Below, piece by piece: positions 32,547-40,500 of a stretch of DNA of 64,000 nt. The notes under the pieces are model-generated. The model was not told where the DNA came from. It saw only the letters and a list, made by a program, of their open reading frames with translations, and did no database searches. This DNA is from CAVQBC01 sp963848415 (GTDB lineage: Bacteria; Actinomycetota; Thermoleophilia; Solirubrobacterales; Solirubrobacteraceae): positions 2,790,001 through 2,854,000 of the forward strand of contig CAWKDN010000001.1 in the NCBI GenBank assembly GCA_963848415.1, in the 5' to 3' direction. Both the position numbers and the translations under genes were made by a program. The stretch's first letter is position 1; every line of letters begins with the position of its first letter.

Positions 32547-33491
32547 ATGAGGATCCTGGTCGCCGGCGCCACCGGTGCCATCGGCAAGCAGCTCGTCCCC
32601 CAGCTGGTCGCGCGCGGCCACGAGGTCACCGGCATGACCCGCAGCCCCACGAGCGGCGTGATCGTCACGCAGCTCGGAGCGACGCCGGTGGAGGCCGACG
32701 CGCTCGATCCGCGGGCCGTGGCGCGTGCGGTCGCCGCGGCCGCGCCGGAGGTCATCGTCCACCAGCTCACGTCGCTGTCGGGCTCGCTCGACCTGCGCCA
32801 CTTCGATCGCGACTTCGCGCAGACCAACCGGCTGCGCACCGAGGCGACGGATCACCTGCTCGCCGCCGGGCGGACCGCCGGCGTGCAGCGCTTCGTCGCC
32901 CAGAGCTTCGCGGGCTGGCCCGCCGCCCGCACCGGCGGGCCGGTCAAGACCGAGGACGACCCGCTGGACCCCAGCCCACCCGAGCCGTTGCGACGGACCC
33001 TGGCCGCCATCCGCCACCTGGAGGCGGCGGTCACCGGCGCGGAGTGGACGGAGGGGATCGCCCTGCGCTACGGCGGCTTCTACGGGCCTGGGACGTCGCT
33101 CGGCCCCGGCGGCGGCGAGCACGTGGAGATGATCCGCAAACGCAGGTTCCCGGTGGTGGGCGGCGGGGGCGGCGTGTGGTCCTTCGTGCACGTCGCCGAC
33201 GCCGCGCAGGCCACCGTGGCCGCGATCGAGCACGGCCGGCGGGGGGTCTACAACATCGTCGACGACGAACCGGCGCCCGTCGCCGTGTGGCTGCCGGCGA
33301 TCGCTGCCGCGCTGGGCGCCCGCCCGCCGCGGCGCCTGCCGCGGTGGCTCGGCGGTCTGCTCGCCGGCGAGGCCGCGACCGTCATGATGACCGAGGTGCG
33401 CGGCGCGTCGAACGCCAAGGCCAAGCGCGAGCTCGGCTGGGAGCCGGGCCATCCGAGCTGGCGCCGCGGCGTGGCGGAGGCGGTGGCGTGA
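32547..33491 (+). CDS. NAD-dependent epimerase (COE partner of ECF41 sigma)
   Basis: A 314-residue extended SDR. The nucleotide loop is G-A-T-G-A-I-G and the substrate half contains R-Y-G-G-F-Y-G-P-G and F-V-H-V-A-D-A-A-Q-A. The usual catalytic Y-x-x-x-K is not evident: the expected region reads Q-S-F-A-G-W-P-A-A, so activity may be altered. ECF41 sigma factors are regularly encoded beside carboxymuconolactone decarboxylases, oxidoreductases or epimerases, and this gene fits that set. It overlaps the sigma gene by GTGA. The start has GAGGAG 5 bases upstream and an ECF41 promoter at 32488-32514. Confidence 0.85.
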   Translation: MRILVAGATGAIGKQLVPQLVARGHEVTGMTRSPTSGVIVTQLGATPVEADALDPRAVARAVAAAAPEVIVHQLTSLSGSLDLRHFDRDFAQTNRLRTEATDHLLAAGRTAGVQRFVAQSFAGWPAARTGGPVKTEDDPLDPSPPEPLRRTLAAIRHLEAAVTGAEWTEGIALRYGGFYGPGTSLGPGGGEHVEMIRKRRFPVVGGGGGVWSFVHVADAAQATVAAIEHGRRGVYNIVDDEPAPVAVWLPAIAAALGARPPRRLPRWLGGLLAGEAATVMMTEVRGASNAKAKRELGWEPGHPSWRRGVAEAVA

Positions 33492-34411
33492 ACGAGATCG
33501 ACGAGGCGCTGTTCGACGAGCTGCAGCCGGCCGCCTTCGCGATCGCCTACCGGATGCTGGGCAGCGTCGCCGAGGCCGAGGACGTGGTGCAGGAGACGCT
33601 CCTGCGCGTGCACGTGGCGCTCGTGGCGGGCGAGCGGATCGAGTACCCGCGCGCCTATGCGACGACGGTCGCCACCCGCCTGGCGATCGACCAGCTGCGC
33701 TCGGCCCGCGTGCGCCGCGAGGCCTACGTCGGCGAGTGGCTGCCCGAGCCGCTGGTCGCCGATGCCGGCGCGGATCCCGCGGGCCAGGCGGAGATGGCGG
33801 ACTCGCTCTCGATGGCCTTCCTCGTGCTGCTCGAGCGCCTCTCGCCCGAGCAGCGCGCGGTGCTGCTGCTGCGCGACGTCTTCGACTACGGCTACGCCGA
33901 GATCGCCGCGATCGTCGGCAAGCGCGAGGACGCCACGCGCCAGCTGGCGGCGCGGGCGCGCCGCTACGTCGAGGAGCGCCGGCCCCGCTTCGAGGCCACG
34001 CGCGAGCAGCACGCGGAGCTGGCGCGGCGGTTCTTCGCGGCCGCGCAGGAGGGCGACGTCGGCGCGCTCGAGGCGCTGCTGACCGAGGACGTGGTGCTGC
34101 ACGGCGACGGCGGCGGCAAGGCGCCCGCGCTCGCCCGCGCGCTGCACGGCCGCGCGCGCGTTGCGCGCACGCTCTCGGCGTGGTGGCGGCTGGGCATCCG
34201 GCGCGCCGGGCTCTCGACCCGCGAGACCATCGTCAACGGCCAGCCGGGCGCGCTGCTGGTCGACCCCGAGGGCAAGCTGGTCAGCGTCATGGCACTCGAC
34301 ATCGCCGGCGACCGCGTCCAGGGCATCCGCTCGGTGATCAACCCCGACAAGCTCCGCCACGTCGGCCCGCTCGCCGACCTCGAGGCCCTGACCCGCAACC
34401 GCGGCCGGTAG
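33488..34411 (+). CDS. ECF41-family RNA polymerase sigma factor (SigJ-like)
   Basis: A 307-residue sigma factor. Region 2 starts F-A-I-A-Y-R-M-L-G-S-V-A-E-A-E-D-V-V-Q-E and region 4 is L-S-P-E-Q-R-A-V-L-L-L-R-D-V-F-D-Y-G-Y-A-E-I-A. A C-terminal SnoaL-like domain of about 110 residues follows, with the N-P-D-K-L motif near the end that marks ECF41; this domain replaces an anti-sigma factor and tunes activity. It is translationally coupled to the epimerase (GTGA) and lies under the ECF41 promoter at 32488-32514, implying autoregulation. The inducing signal is unknown. Confidence 0.92.
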   Translation: MNEIDEALFDELQPAAFAIAYRMLGSVAEAEDVVQETLLRVHVALVAGERIEYPRAYATTVATRLAIDQLRSARVRREAYVGEWLPEPLVADAGADPAGQAEMADSLSMAFLVLLERLSPEQRAVLLLRDVFDYGYAEIAAIVGKREDATRQLAARARRYVEERRPRFEATREQHAELARRFFAAAQEGDVGALEALLTEDVVLHGDGGGKAPALARALHGRARVARTLSAWWRLGIRRAGLSTRETIVNGQPGALLVDPEGKLVSVMALDIAGDRVQGIRSVINPDKLRHVGPLADLEALTRNRGR

Positions 34412-34422
34412 CCTCCCGCCGG

Positions 34423-34821
34423 ATGGCGATCCGCAACGTCAAGCTCCAGGCGGCCGGGCCACGTGTGCAGGACGTGATGCTGCGCGCGCCGCGCACGGTC
34501 GCCCCCGGCACGCCGGTCAGCGAGGCGCGGGCGCTGTTCGAGAACCCGCGCGTGCGGCTGCTGCTCGTCGCGCGCGAGGGCACCTTCCTCGGGGCGATCG
34601 GCCCGGATTCGATCCCGGACGACGCGCCCTGCGACGCGCCGCTGGAAGCCCTGGCGCGGCTGGACGGCCCGCTCGTGGCGCCCGAGGACCCCGTCGACCG
34701 CGCGGTCGAGCTGCTCGACGCGGGGCCGACCGAGCGCCTGCCGGTGGTCGCCGGCGACGGCGAGATCGTCGGCCTGGTGTGCTTCAACCGCCGCCACGGG
34801 CACTTCTGCGTCGACGGCTGA
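34423..34821 (+). CDS. CBS-domain pair protein
   Basis: A 132-residue protein composed of two CBS motifs. The first runs V-Q-D-V-M-L-R-A-P-R-T-V-A-P-G-T-P-V-S-E-A and the second A-R-L-D-G-P-L-V-A-P-E-D-P-V-D-R-A-V-E-L-L-D with L-P-V-V-A-G-D-G-E-I-V-G-L-V. CBS pairs bind adenosyl ligands and act as sensors. No effector domain is attached. It follows the sigma gene by 11 bases and may belong to its operon. Convergent with the YCII gene. Confidence 0.82.
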   Translation: MAIRNVKLQAAGPRVQDVMLRAPRTVAPGTPVSEARALFENPRVRLLLVAREGTFLGAIGPDSIPDDAPCDAPLEALARLDGPLVAPEDPVDRAVELLDAGPTERLPVVAGDGEIVGLVCFNRRHGHFCVDG

Positions 34822-34828
34822 AACGGCC

Positions 34829-35104
34829 TCACACGAGCCTGACCGGCTCCACCGCCGAGTCGGTCACCAGGCCGTTGGCGACGTAGGGATCGGCCGCGCG
34901 GAAGGCGTCGGCGTCGGCGTCCTCGGCCAACACGAACATCGCTCGCCGCGGCGGGTCGCCGATCGCCCCGGCAACCATCAGCCGCCCCTCCGACCGCCAC
35001 GCCTCGATCAGCTCCAGATGGCCGGGGCGGTGCGGTCCGCGGCGCTCGAGCACGTCCGGCACGTAGTGGTAGGTCAGCAGCTGGTGCGGTCCCAAGAGGC
35101 TCAT
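34829..35104 (-). CDS. YCII-family protein
   Basis: A 91-residue protein from ATG 35104. The YCII signature appears as H-L-E-L-I-E-A-W-R-S-E-G-R-L-M-V-A-G-A-I-G-D and D-A-F-R-A-A-D-P-Y-V-A-N-G-L-V, with the conserved His and Asp of the family. YCII proteins form dimeric ferredoxin-like folds; some act in chlorinated aromatic degradation, most are uncharacterised. TACCGT on the minus strand is 7 bases before the ATG, so it may be leaderless. Confidence 0.85.
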   Translation of the reverse strand: MSLLGPHQLLTYHYVPDVLERRGPHRPGHLELIEAWRSEGRLMVAGAIGDPPRRAMFVLAEDADADAFRAADPYVANGLVTDSAVEPVRLV

Positions 35105-35160
35105 GGGGCGGACGGTAATCGACACGCTCGCCGGTCGCGGGGCGCCTACCATCCGGCAGG

Positions 35161-35847
35161 GTGGCGAGCACGCAGTCGACCCGCATCACGGCGCGCAACA
35201 GCGCGGACTACGAGGCGCCGATCGGCCTCTCGGCCGACCCCGTCGTCTTCACGCTCGTCGGCGGGGGCCTGAGCGTGCTGCTCGCCCGCCGCTTCGAGGA
35301 GCCCCAGCGCGGCATGTTCGCGCTCCCCGGCGGCTTCGTCGGCGCCCAGGAGAGCCCGGAGCAGACCGCCGAGCGCAAGCTGCGCGAGAAGACGGGCGTG
35401 GGCTCGGTGCACCTGGAGCAGCTGCGGACCTACGCCGCCCCGCAGCGCGACCCGCGCGGCTGGTTGCCGTCGATCGCCTACCTCGCGCTCGTGCGACCCG
35501 AGACGCTGCCCGCCGAGCCGCCCGCCCGCCGCGACGCCGGCTGGCACGAGCTGGCCGCGCTGCCGCCGCTGGCGCTCGACCACGAGCGGATCGTCGAGGA
35601 CGGGCTGTGGCGGCTGGGCGCGCGGGTGGCCGAGAAGGCGTGGTTCGTCCGCGTCGCCGGCGCGCTGCTGGCCGCCGAGTTCACCCTCGGCCAGGCCCAG
35701 CGGCTCTACGAGGCGCTGCGGCGCGAGCCGGTCGACGCGGCCAACTTCCGCCGCGACGTGCGCGCCACCGGGCTGCTGGTGGAGACCGGCGAGCGGCTGG
35801 CCGAGGGGCCCGGCCGGCCGGGGCGCCTCTACCGGCGCCGGCTCTAG
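35161..35847 (+). CDS. NrtR-like Nudix-winged-helix regulator
   Basis: A 228-residue protein with an N-terminal Nudix domain and a C-terminal winged helix (about 150-228, ending G-R-L-Y-R-R-R-L). The Nudix box is G-G-F-V-G-A-Q-E-S-P-E-Q-T-A-E-R-K-L-R-E-K-T-G; the R-E-x-x-E-E core reads R-K-L-R-E-K, so catalytic glutamates are replaced by lysine. This is the architecture of NrtR regulators, which bind ADP-ribose or related ligands and repress NAD or sugar-metabolism genes. The target is not evident here. TACCAT at 35147-35152 precedes the GTG by 8 bases with no Shine-Dalgarno sequence. Confidence 0.82.
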   Translation: MASTQSTRITARNSADYEAPIGLSADPVVFTLVGGGLSVLLARRFEEPQRGMFALPGGFVGAQESPEQTAERKLREKTGVGSVHLEQLRTYAAPQRDPRGWLPSIAYLALVRPETLPAEPPARRDAGWHELAALPPLALDHERIVEDGLWRLGARVAEKAWFVRVAGALLAAEFTLGQAQRLYEALRREPVDAANFRRDVRATGLLVETGERLAEGPGRPGRLYRRRL

Positions 35848-35869
35848 GGGCCTAAGCTTGCCCGTCCCC

Positions 35870-35943
35870 GCCCCGGTAGCTCAACTGGACAGAGCGCCCG
35901 CCTTCTAAGCGGGGGGTTGCAGGTTCGAGTCCTGCCCGGGGCG
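35870..35943 (+). tRNA. tRNA-Arg (anticodon TCT)
   Basis: A 74-base cloverleaf. Acceptor arms GCCCCGG and CCGGGGC pair fully; discriminator is G. Anticodon stem CCCGC/GCGGG surrounds CTTCTAA, giving TCT. T loop is GGTTCGAGTCC. No CCA encoded. TAAGCT at 35853-35858 is a likely -10. It reads the rare AGA codon. Confidence 0.96.
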
Positions 35944-36038
35944 CCTTCGGGCAGCCGGGCGTCAGCGCGTCTCACGCCCGGGGTCGGCGGCACCGCCAGC
36001 GAACGCGTGGGGCAGGGAATGACGGCACAATCCGGCCG

Positions 36039-37757
36039 ATGGAGAACCGTGCGCGCCTGATCGCGGTCGCCCGCGGCGACGAGCCGCCCGACCTCGTGGT
36101 GCAGGGCGCGCAGGTCTTCTGCGTCTTCACCGGCGAGTGGCTCGAGGGCAACGTCGCGGTGGCGGACGGCCGGATCGCCGGGATCGGCAGCTACGCCGGC
36201 GCCGCGGAGCGGATCGACGGGCGCGGGCGCCGGCTCGTGCCGGGCTTCATCGACGCCCACGTCCACCTCGAGTCCTCCAAGCTCGTCCCCTCGGAGTTCG
36301 CCCGGGCCGTGCTCCCGCGCGGCACGACCAGCGTCGTCTCCGATCCCCACGAGCTGGCCAACGTGCTCGGCTCCGACGGCGTGCACTGGATGCTCGACGC
36401 CACCGCCGGGCTGCCGCTGCGGGTGTTCGTCATGGCCTCCTCGTGCGTGCCCGCCAGCGCCCTCGAGTCGCCGCTGCGCCCGCTGGGCAGCGGCGACATG
36501 GAGGGGATCCTGCGGCGCCGGCGGGCGCTCGGGATCGCCGAGGTCATGGACTTCCCGAGCGTCATCGCGGGCGAGCCGGCGGTGCTGGCCAAGCTCGCCG
36601 CGCGCGGGGCGAGCCACGCCGACGGCCACGCCCCGGGGGTGCTCGGGCGCGACCTGGACGCCTACGTCGCGGCCGGGATCCGCTCGGACCACGAGGCGAC
36701 GACGTGGGAGGAGGCGCTCGAGAAGCGCCGCCGCGGCATGTGGGTGCTCATCCGCGAGGCCTCCAACGCCCGCAACCTGTCCGCGCTGCTCGAGCTCGTC
36801 CGCCGCCACGGCCCCGAGCTGTGCGCCTTCTGCACCGACGACCGCGAGCCCGACACGCTCGCCGCCGAGGGCCACCTCGACGGGATGTGCCGGCGCGCGG
36901 TGGCCGAGGGGATCGCGCCGGAGGACGCGCTGGTGATGGCCACCCTGCACCCGGCGCGCTGCCACGGCCTCAGCGACCTGGGGGCGATCGCGCCCGGCTA
37001 CCGCGCCGACCTGGTGCTGCTCGAGGACCTCGCCGGCTTCCGCGCGGAGGTCGTCCTGGCCGGCGGGCGCGTCGTGGCCCGCGACGGCGTCGCGCTCGGC
37101 TCGGCGCCCACCGCGGTCCCCGGCTGGGCGCGCGGGACGATGCGGGCCGCGCCGCTGCGGATCGACGACCTCGCGCTCCCGGGCGGGCCGGACGGCGACG
37201 TCCGCGTGATCGAGATCGTGCCGGGCCAGCTGCTCACCGGCGCGGGCGCGGTGCGCCCCGCCGCCCGCGACGGGCGGATCGTGGCCGACCCGTCCCGCGA
37301 CCTGGCCAAGATCGCCGTGGTCGAGCGCCACCACGGCACCGGCCGCGTCGGCGTGGGCCTCGTCACCGGCTTCGGCCTGCGCGAGGGCGCCTTCGCCTCC
37401 ACGGTCGCCCACGACGCCCACAACCTGGTCGCAGTCGGCGTCGGCGACGAGGACATCGCCGCCTGCGTCGCGCGGCTCGGCGAGCTGGGCGGCGGGCTGG
37501 CCGTCGCGAGCGGGGGCGAGGTCCGCGGCGAGCTCGCGCTGCCGGTCGCCGGCCTGCTCTCCGAGGCGCCCTTCGAGACCGTCGTCTCAGAGCTCGAGGC
37601 GCTGCACGAGCTGCTCGGCGGGCTCGGGGTCGCCTCGCCCTCGCCGTTCATGACCCTCAGCTTCCTGGCGCTCTCGGTGATCCCGGAGCTGAAGATCTCA
37701 GACCGCGGGCTCGTCGACGTCGGGCGCGGCGAGATCGTGCCGCTGGCGCTCGGCTGA
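36039..37757 (+). CDS. ade: Adenine deaminase
   Basis: A 572-residue amidohydrolase of the normal length for bacterial Ade. Landmarks include P-G-F-I-D-A-H-V-H-L-E-S-S at the metal site, P-R-G-T-T-S-V-V-S-D-P-H-E-L-A-N-V, the A-D-G-H-A-P-G segment, R-S-D-H-E-A, and the C-terminal G-F-G-L-R-E-G-A-F-A-S-T-V-A-H-D-A-H-N. It converts adenine to hypoxanthine and ammonia in purine salvage, using metal ions. CACAAT at 36026-36031 is 7 bases before the ATG; no Shine-Dalgarno site is visible. It follows tRNA-Arg and is convergent with the MetE-like gene. Confidence 0.93.
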   Translation: MENRARLIAVARGDEPPDLVVQGAQVFCVFTGEWLEGNVAVADGRIAGIGSYAGAAERIDGRGRRLVPGFIDAHVHLESSKLVPSEFARAVLPRGTTSVVSDPHELANVLGSDGVHWMLDATAGLPLRVFVMASSCVPASALESPLRPLGSGDMEGILRRRRALGIAEVMDFPSVIAGEPAVLAKLAARGASHADGHAPGVLGRDLDAYVAAGIRSDHEATTWEEALEKRRRGMWVLIREASNARNLSALLELVRRHGPELCAFCTDDREPDTLAAEGHLDGMCRRAVAEGIAPEDALVMATLHPARCHGLSDLGAIAPGYRADLVLLEDLAGFRAEVVLAGGRVVARDGVALGSAPTAVPGWARGTMRAAPLRIDDLALPGGPDGDVRVIEIVPGQLLTGAGAVRPAARDGRIVADPSRDLAKIAVVERHHGTGRVGVGLVTGFGLREGAFASTVAHDAHNLVAVGVGDEDIAACVARLGELGGGLAVASGGEVRGELALPVAGLLSEAPFETVVSELEALHELLGGLGVASPSPFMTLSFLALSVIPELKISDRGLVDVGRGEIVPLALG

Positions 37758-37780
37758 CCCCGACGCCGGGCCGAGGCGGC

Positions 37781-38893
37781 TCAACCCCACACGCGCCGGG
37801 CGGTGCGGGCGATCACCTCGAGCTTGCGCCGCTCGTCCTCGACGGTCAGGGCGTTGCCCACGACGGAGGTCGAGAAGCCGCACTGGGTGCCGAGCGCGAG
37901 GCGCTCGAGGCCGACGTGGCGGGCGGCGTCGCGGATGCGCGCCTCGAGCTCGTCCTCGGTCTCGCGGCGGGGCGACTTGGTCGTCACCAGGCCGAGCACG
38001 ACGAGCTTGTCGTCGGGCACGAGGTCCAGCGGCTCGAAGGAGCCCGAGCGCTCGTCGTCGTACTCGAGCAGCAGCCGGTGGGCGTGGATCGATCCGAACA
38101 CCGGCCCCGCGATGCGCTCGTAGCCGCCGGCCACCAGCCAGCGGCTGTCCTGGTTGCCCTTGCAGAGGTGGAAGCCGAAGGTGACCTCCGGCGCCGCGTC
38201 GATGACGGCGTTGTCGAGCTCGATGCCGTAGGACAGCCAGCGCTCGGCCGTCCAGCCGCGCGCCTCGTAGAAGGCGCGCCACGTCGGGTCGATCAGCAGC
38301 GGGTAGTGGGGTGCGTCGAGCTGGACGTAGCGGCAGCCCAGCCGGGCGAGCTCGCGCACCTCGTCGACCAGCAGCTCGACCACGTCGGCCATGAAGTCGT
38401 CGAAGCGCGGATAGGCGTCGCGCGAACGCTCGGGCGACCACAGGTTGCCGAACAGGGTGGGGGAGGGCAGCGTGACCTTCGCGACGCGGTCGGTGATGGC
38501 CCGCAGGAAGGCGAACTCCTCGGCGGCGAGGCTGCGGTGGCGGTGCAGTGGCGCCGTCACGGCCATCTCCGCCGGGCGCGCCACCGACTTGTCCCCCAGC
38601 TCCTCCGAATGCCAGTCGCCCCACAGCCAGGCGTCGAGCGAGACCCCCTCCACGCCGCTGGTCGCCGCGGTGAACTCCGACTGGAAGGAGTCGCGGCGCA
38701 GCTCGCCGTCGGTCACCACGGGGCAGCCCGCGGCCTCCTGCAGGGCGACGACGTCGCGGACCGCCGCGTCCTCGGCCGCCTTGAACGCCGGCGCCGAGAG
38801 CCGCCCCGCGGCCAGCTCCTCGCGCGCGCGCAGCAGCTCCGGCGGCCGCAGCAGGCTTCCGACGTGGTCGGCACGGGCGTCGAGGGCGGCCAT
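37781..38893 (-). CDS. MetE C-terminal-like cobalamin-independent methyltransferase
   Basis: A 370-residue TIM-barrel protein of the UROD/MetE superfamily. It begins R-A-D-H-V-G-S-L-L-R-P-P, has V-T-D-G-E-L-R-R-D-S-F near residue 62, the D-A-P-H-Y segment, F-H-L-C-K-G-N with candidate zinc ligands, and C-G-F-S-T-S-V near the end. Stand-alone proteins of this type lack the N-terminal folate half of MetE and may use a different methyl donor. The exact reaction is unknown. TACGCT (38905-38900) lies 6 bases before the ATG. Confidence 0.85.
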   Translation of the reverse strand: MAALDARADHVGSLLRPPELLRAREELAAGRLSAPAFKAAEDAAVRDVVALQEAAGCPVVTDGELRRDSFQSEFTAATSGVEGVSLDAWLWGDWHSEELGDKSVARPAEMAVTAPLHRHRSLAAEEFAFLRAITDRVAKVTLPSPTLFGNLWSPERSRDAYPRFDDFMADVVELLVDEVRELARLGCRYVQLDAPHYPLLIDPTWRAFYEARGWTAERWLSYGIELDNAVIDAAPEVTFGFHLCKGNQDSRWLVAGGYERIAGPVFGSIHAHRLLLEYDDERSGSFEPLDLVPDDKLVVLGLVTTKSPRRETEDELEARIRDAARHVGLERLALGTQCGFSTSVVGNALTVEDERRKLEVIARTARRVWG

Positions 38894-38981
38894 CGCGCCA
38901 GCGTAGCCGCCGCACTGCGCATCAGGCTCGCCGGCCGGGTAGGGCTGAGGGGTCCGTCAACGCCGCCCGGGGAGGCGCCGC

Positions 38982-39878
38982 ATGATCCTTCGAGTCGATC
39001 GCCTGCAGGTTGAGCTGCCCGCTCCGTCCGAGCCCGACCCCGCCGCCGCCGCGCACGTCCAGGAGCTGCTCGGCGGGCGCTTCGGCGAGATGTCGACGCT
39101 GATGAACTACACCTACCAGTCGTTCAACTTCCGCGGCCGGCAGAAGGTCAAGCCGTTCTACGACCTGATCGCCAACATCGCCACGGAGGAGTACGGCCAC
39201 ATCGAGCTGGTCTCGGCCACCATCAACGGCCTGCTGACCGGCTCCGAGCAGGGCGACGACGTCCGCGAGGCGCCGCTGAAGGGCCTCAAGGACCAGCCCG
39301 GCCTGCGCCACCACTACATCAACAGCGGGCTCGGGGCGCTGCCCGTCAATGCGCTCGGCCAGGGCTGGAACGGCGAGTACGTGTTCAACTCGGGCGACCT
39401 CGTGCTCGACCTGTTGCACAACTTCTTCCTCGAGAACGGCGCGCGGATGGCCAAGATCCGCGTCTACGAGACCACCGACCACCCGATCGCGCGGCAGATG
39501 CTCGGTTACCTGTTCGTGCGTGGCGGCGTGCACGCGCTCGCCTACGCGAAGGCGCTGGAGGAGCTCACCGGCGTCGACGTCAAGAAGATGCTGCCGATCC
39601 CGGCGATCCCGGACGCCGACTTCGCCGAGGCGCGCAAGTTCACCGACACGGGCATGCACGCGAAGCTCTACCGCTTCTCGGAGAAGGACTTCGACGGGAT
39701 CCGGGCCATCTGGACCGGCGAGCACCCGGTCGACGGGACGCCGCTGGAGGTCATCGACGGCCTGCCCGAGAGCGCCGGCGGCCCGGCGGACCCGCCCGAG
39801 TCACCGGCGGTCTCCTCACCGGGCCTGCACCCGGACGAGATGGCGGAGGTCGTGCAGAAGCTGATGGCCCGCATGTAA
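38982..39878 (+). CDS. Manganese catalase
   Basis: A 298-residue ferritin-like di-manganese protein. Ligand motifs are visible: G-R-F-G-E-M-S-T-L-M-N-Y with the first glutamate, A-T-E-E-Y-G-H-I-E-L with Glu and His, N-F-F-L-E-N-G-A-R-M, and F-V-R-G-G-V-H-A-L-A-Y with the last His. It disproportionates hydrogen peroxide without heme. A proline-rich C-terminal extension of about 50 residues ends L-H-P-D-E-M-A-E-V-V-Q-K-L. The GGGGAGG site before the ATG is strong. A stable hairpin follows the stop. Confidence 0.93.
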   Translation: MILRVDRLQVELPAPSEPDPAAAAHVQELLGGRFGEMSTLMNYTYQSFNFRGRQKVKPFYDLIANIATEEYGHIELVSATINGLLTGSEQGDDVREAPLKGLKDQPGLRHHYINSGLGALPVNALGQGWNGEYVFNSGDLVLDLLHNFFLENGARMAKIRVYETTDHPIARQMLGYLFVRGGVHALAYAKALEELTGVDVKKMLPIPAIPDADFAEARKFTDTGMHAKLYRFSEKDFDGIRAIWTGEHPVDGTPLEVIDGLPESAGGPADPPESPAVSSPGLHPDEMAEVVQKLMARM

Positions 39879-39886
39879 GGCGCGGC

Positions 39887-39917
39887 GGGGCGCTCCGGCG
39901 GCGGGCCGGAGCGCCCC
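39887..39917 (+). terminator. Hairpin after Mn catalase, probable terminator
   Basis: A 13-base perfect stem (39887-39899 with 39905-39917) around a 5-base loop, 8 bases after the catalase stop. No U-tract follows, as is common for intrinsic-like terminators in GC-rich actinobacteria. It separates the catalase from tRNA-His. Confidence 0.65.
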
Positions 39918-39945
39918 GGCCCGCTGCTAGATTCAGCTCCGGCCT

Positions 39946-40019
39946 GGTGGGCGTAGCTCAGTTGGTAGAGCTCCGGGTTGTGGTCCCGGCGGCCGCGGGT
40001 TCGAGTCCCGTCGCTCACC
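39946..40019 (+). tRNA. tRNA-His (anticodon GTG)
   Basis: A 74-base cloverleaf including the extra 5' G at 39946 opposite C at 40019. Acceptor arms GTGGGCG and CGCTCAC pair with one G-T wobble. Anticodon stem CCGGG/CCCGG surrounds TTGTGGT, giving GTG. T loop GGTTCGAGTCC. No CCA encoded. TAGATT at 39928-39933 is a likely -10. Confidence 0.96.
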
Positions 40020-40110
40020 CCTCCCAGCCCGCGCGCGGAGCCGCAGACCGTCGCCCGGGGCGCGCGAACACGCCCGGCAGGTCCGGTCGTGTCGGGGTCG
40101 GCTCGCGCCG

Positions 40111-40377
40111 ATGCCGCCGGCGCGGCGTCCGCCCTGGGCCCTGATCCCCGGCCTCGTCCTGCAGGGGTTCGGGCTCGTCAGCGGCTGCGCTCTCGCCTTC
40201 TACGTCTCGGCCGGAATCGCCATCGCCGGCGCGCTCGTGTGCTGGGTGCTGGTGCGCCCGACCGACCGCGACCTCCAGGGCCCGATCTTCAGCCGCCGCT
40301 CGCGCTGGATCCACGCCGACCCCGGGTCCACCCCCGCGATCACCCGCACCCGCCGCTCGAACCGGATCCACCCCTGA
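40111..40377 (+). CDS. Small two-helix membrane protein
   Basis: An 88-residue protein with two hydrophobic helices (about 8-28 and 31-49), then a basic C-terminal tail with R-R-S-R-W-I-H. Codon use fits neighbours. I do not recognise a family with confidence. It lies downstream of tRNA-His with no clear ribosome site. Confidence 0.5.
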   Translation: MPPARRPPWALIPGLVLQGFGLVSGCALAFYVSAGIAIAGALVCWVLVRPTDRDLQGPIFSRRSRWIHADPGSTPAITRTRRSNRIHP

Positions 40378-40468
40378 GCCGTCGCTGACCCCTCTGCCCG
40401 CGTGTGGCGCGGGCGGCCCGTCCGAATTCCGGCCGGACGGCGGCGCTCGCCCGTCTAGGCTGCCGCGG

Positions 40469-40498
40469 ATGCTGGGAGCATCGGACGCCGGCCGCTGA
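40469..40498 (+). CDS. Nine-codon leader ORF before the methyltransferase
   Basis: ATG 40469 opens a frame for M-L-G-A-S-D-A-G-R and a TGA at 40496-40498, 2 bases before the methyltransferase ATG. A TAGGCT hexamer at 40456-40461 ends 7 bases before this ATG, so the transcript would start on it. The ORF could couple or attenuate translation of the next gene. Very short ORFs arise by chance; the promoter position is the main support. Confidence 0.35.
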   Translation: MLGASDAGR

Positions 40499-40500
40499 AG

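Noticed and set aside
35844..36040. Minus-strand frame over tRNA-Arg with G-R-T-R-T-C-N-P-P-L-R-R-R-A-L-C-P-V-E-L
   Set aside because: Classic misannotated tRNA antisense peptide.
39668..40018. Minus-strand frame over tRNA-His with D-G-T-R-T-R-G-R-R-D-H-N
   Set aside because: Antisense of tRNA-His and of Mn catalase; not a gene.
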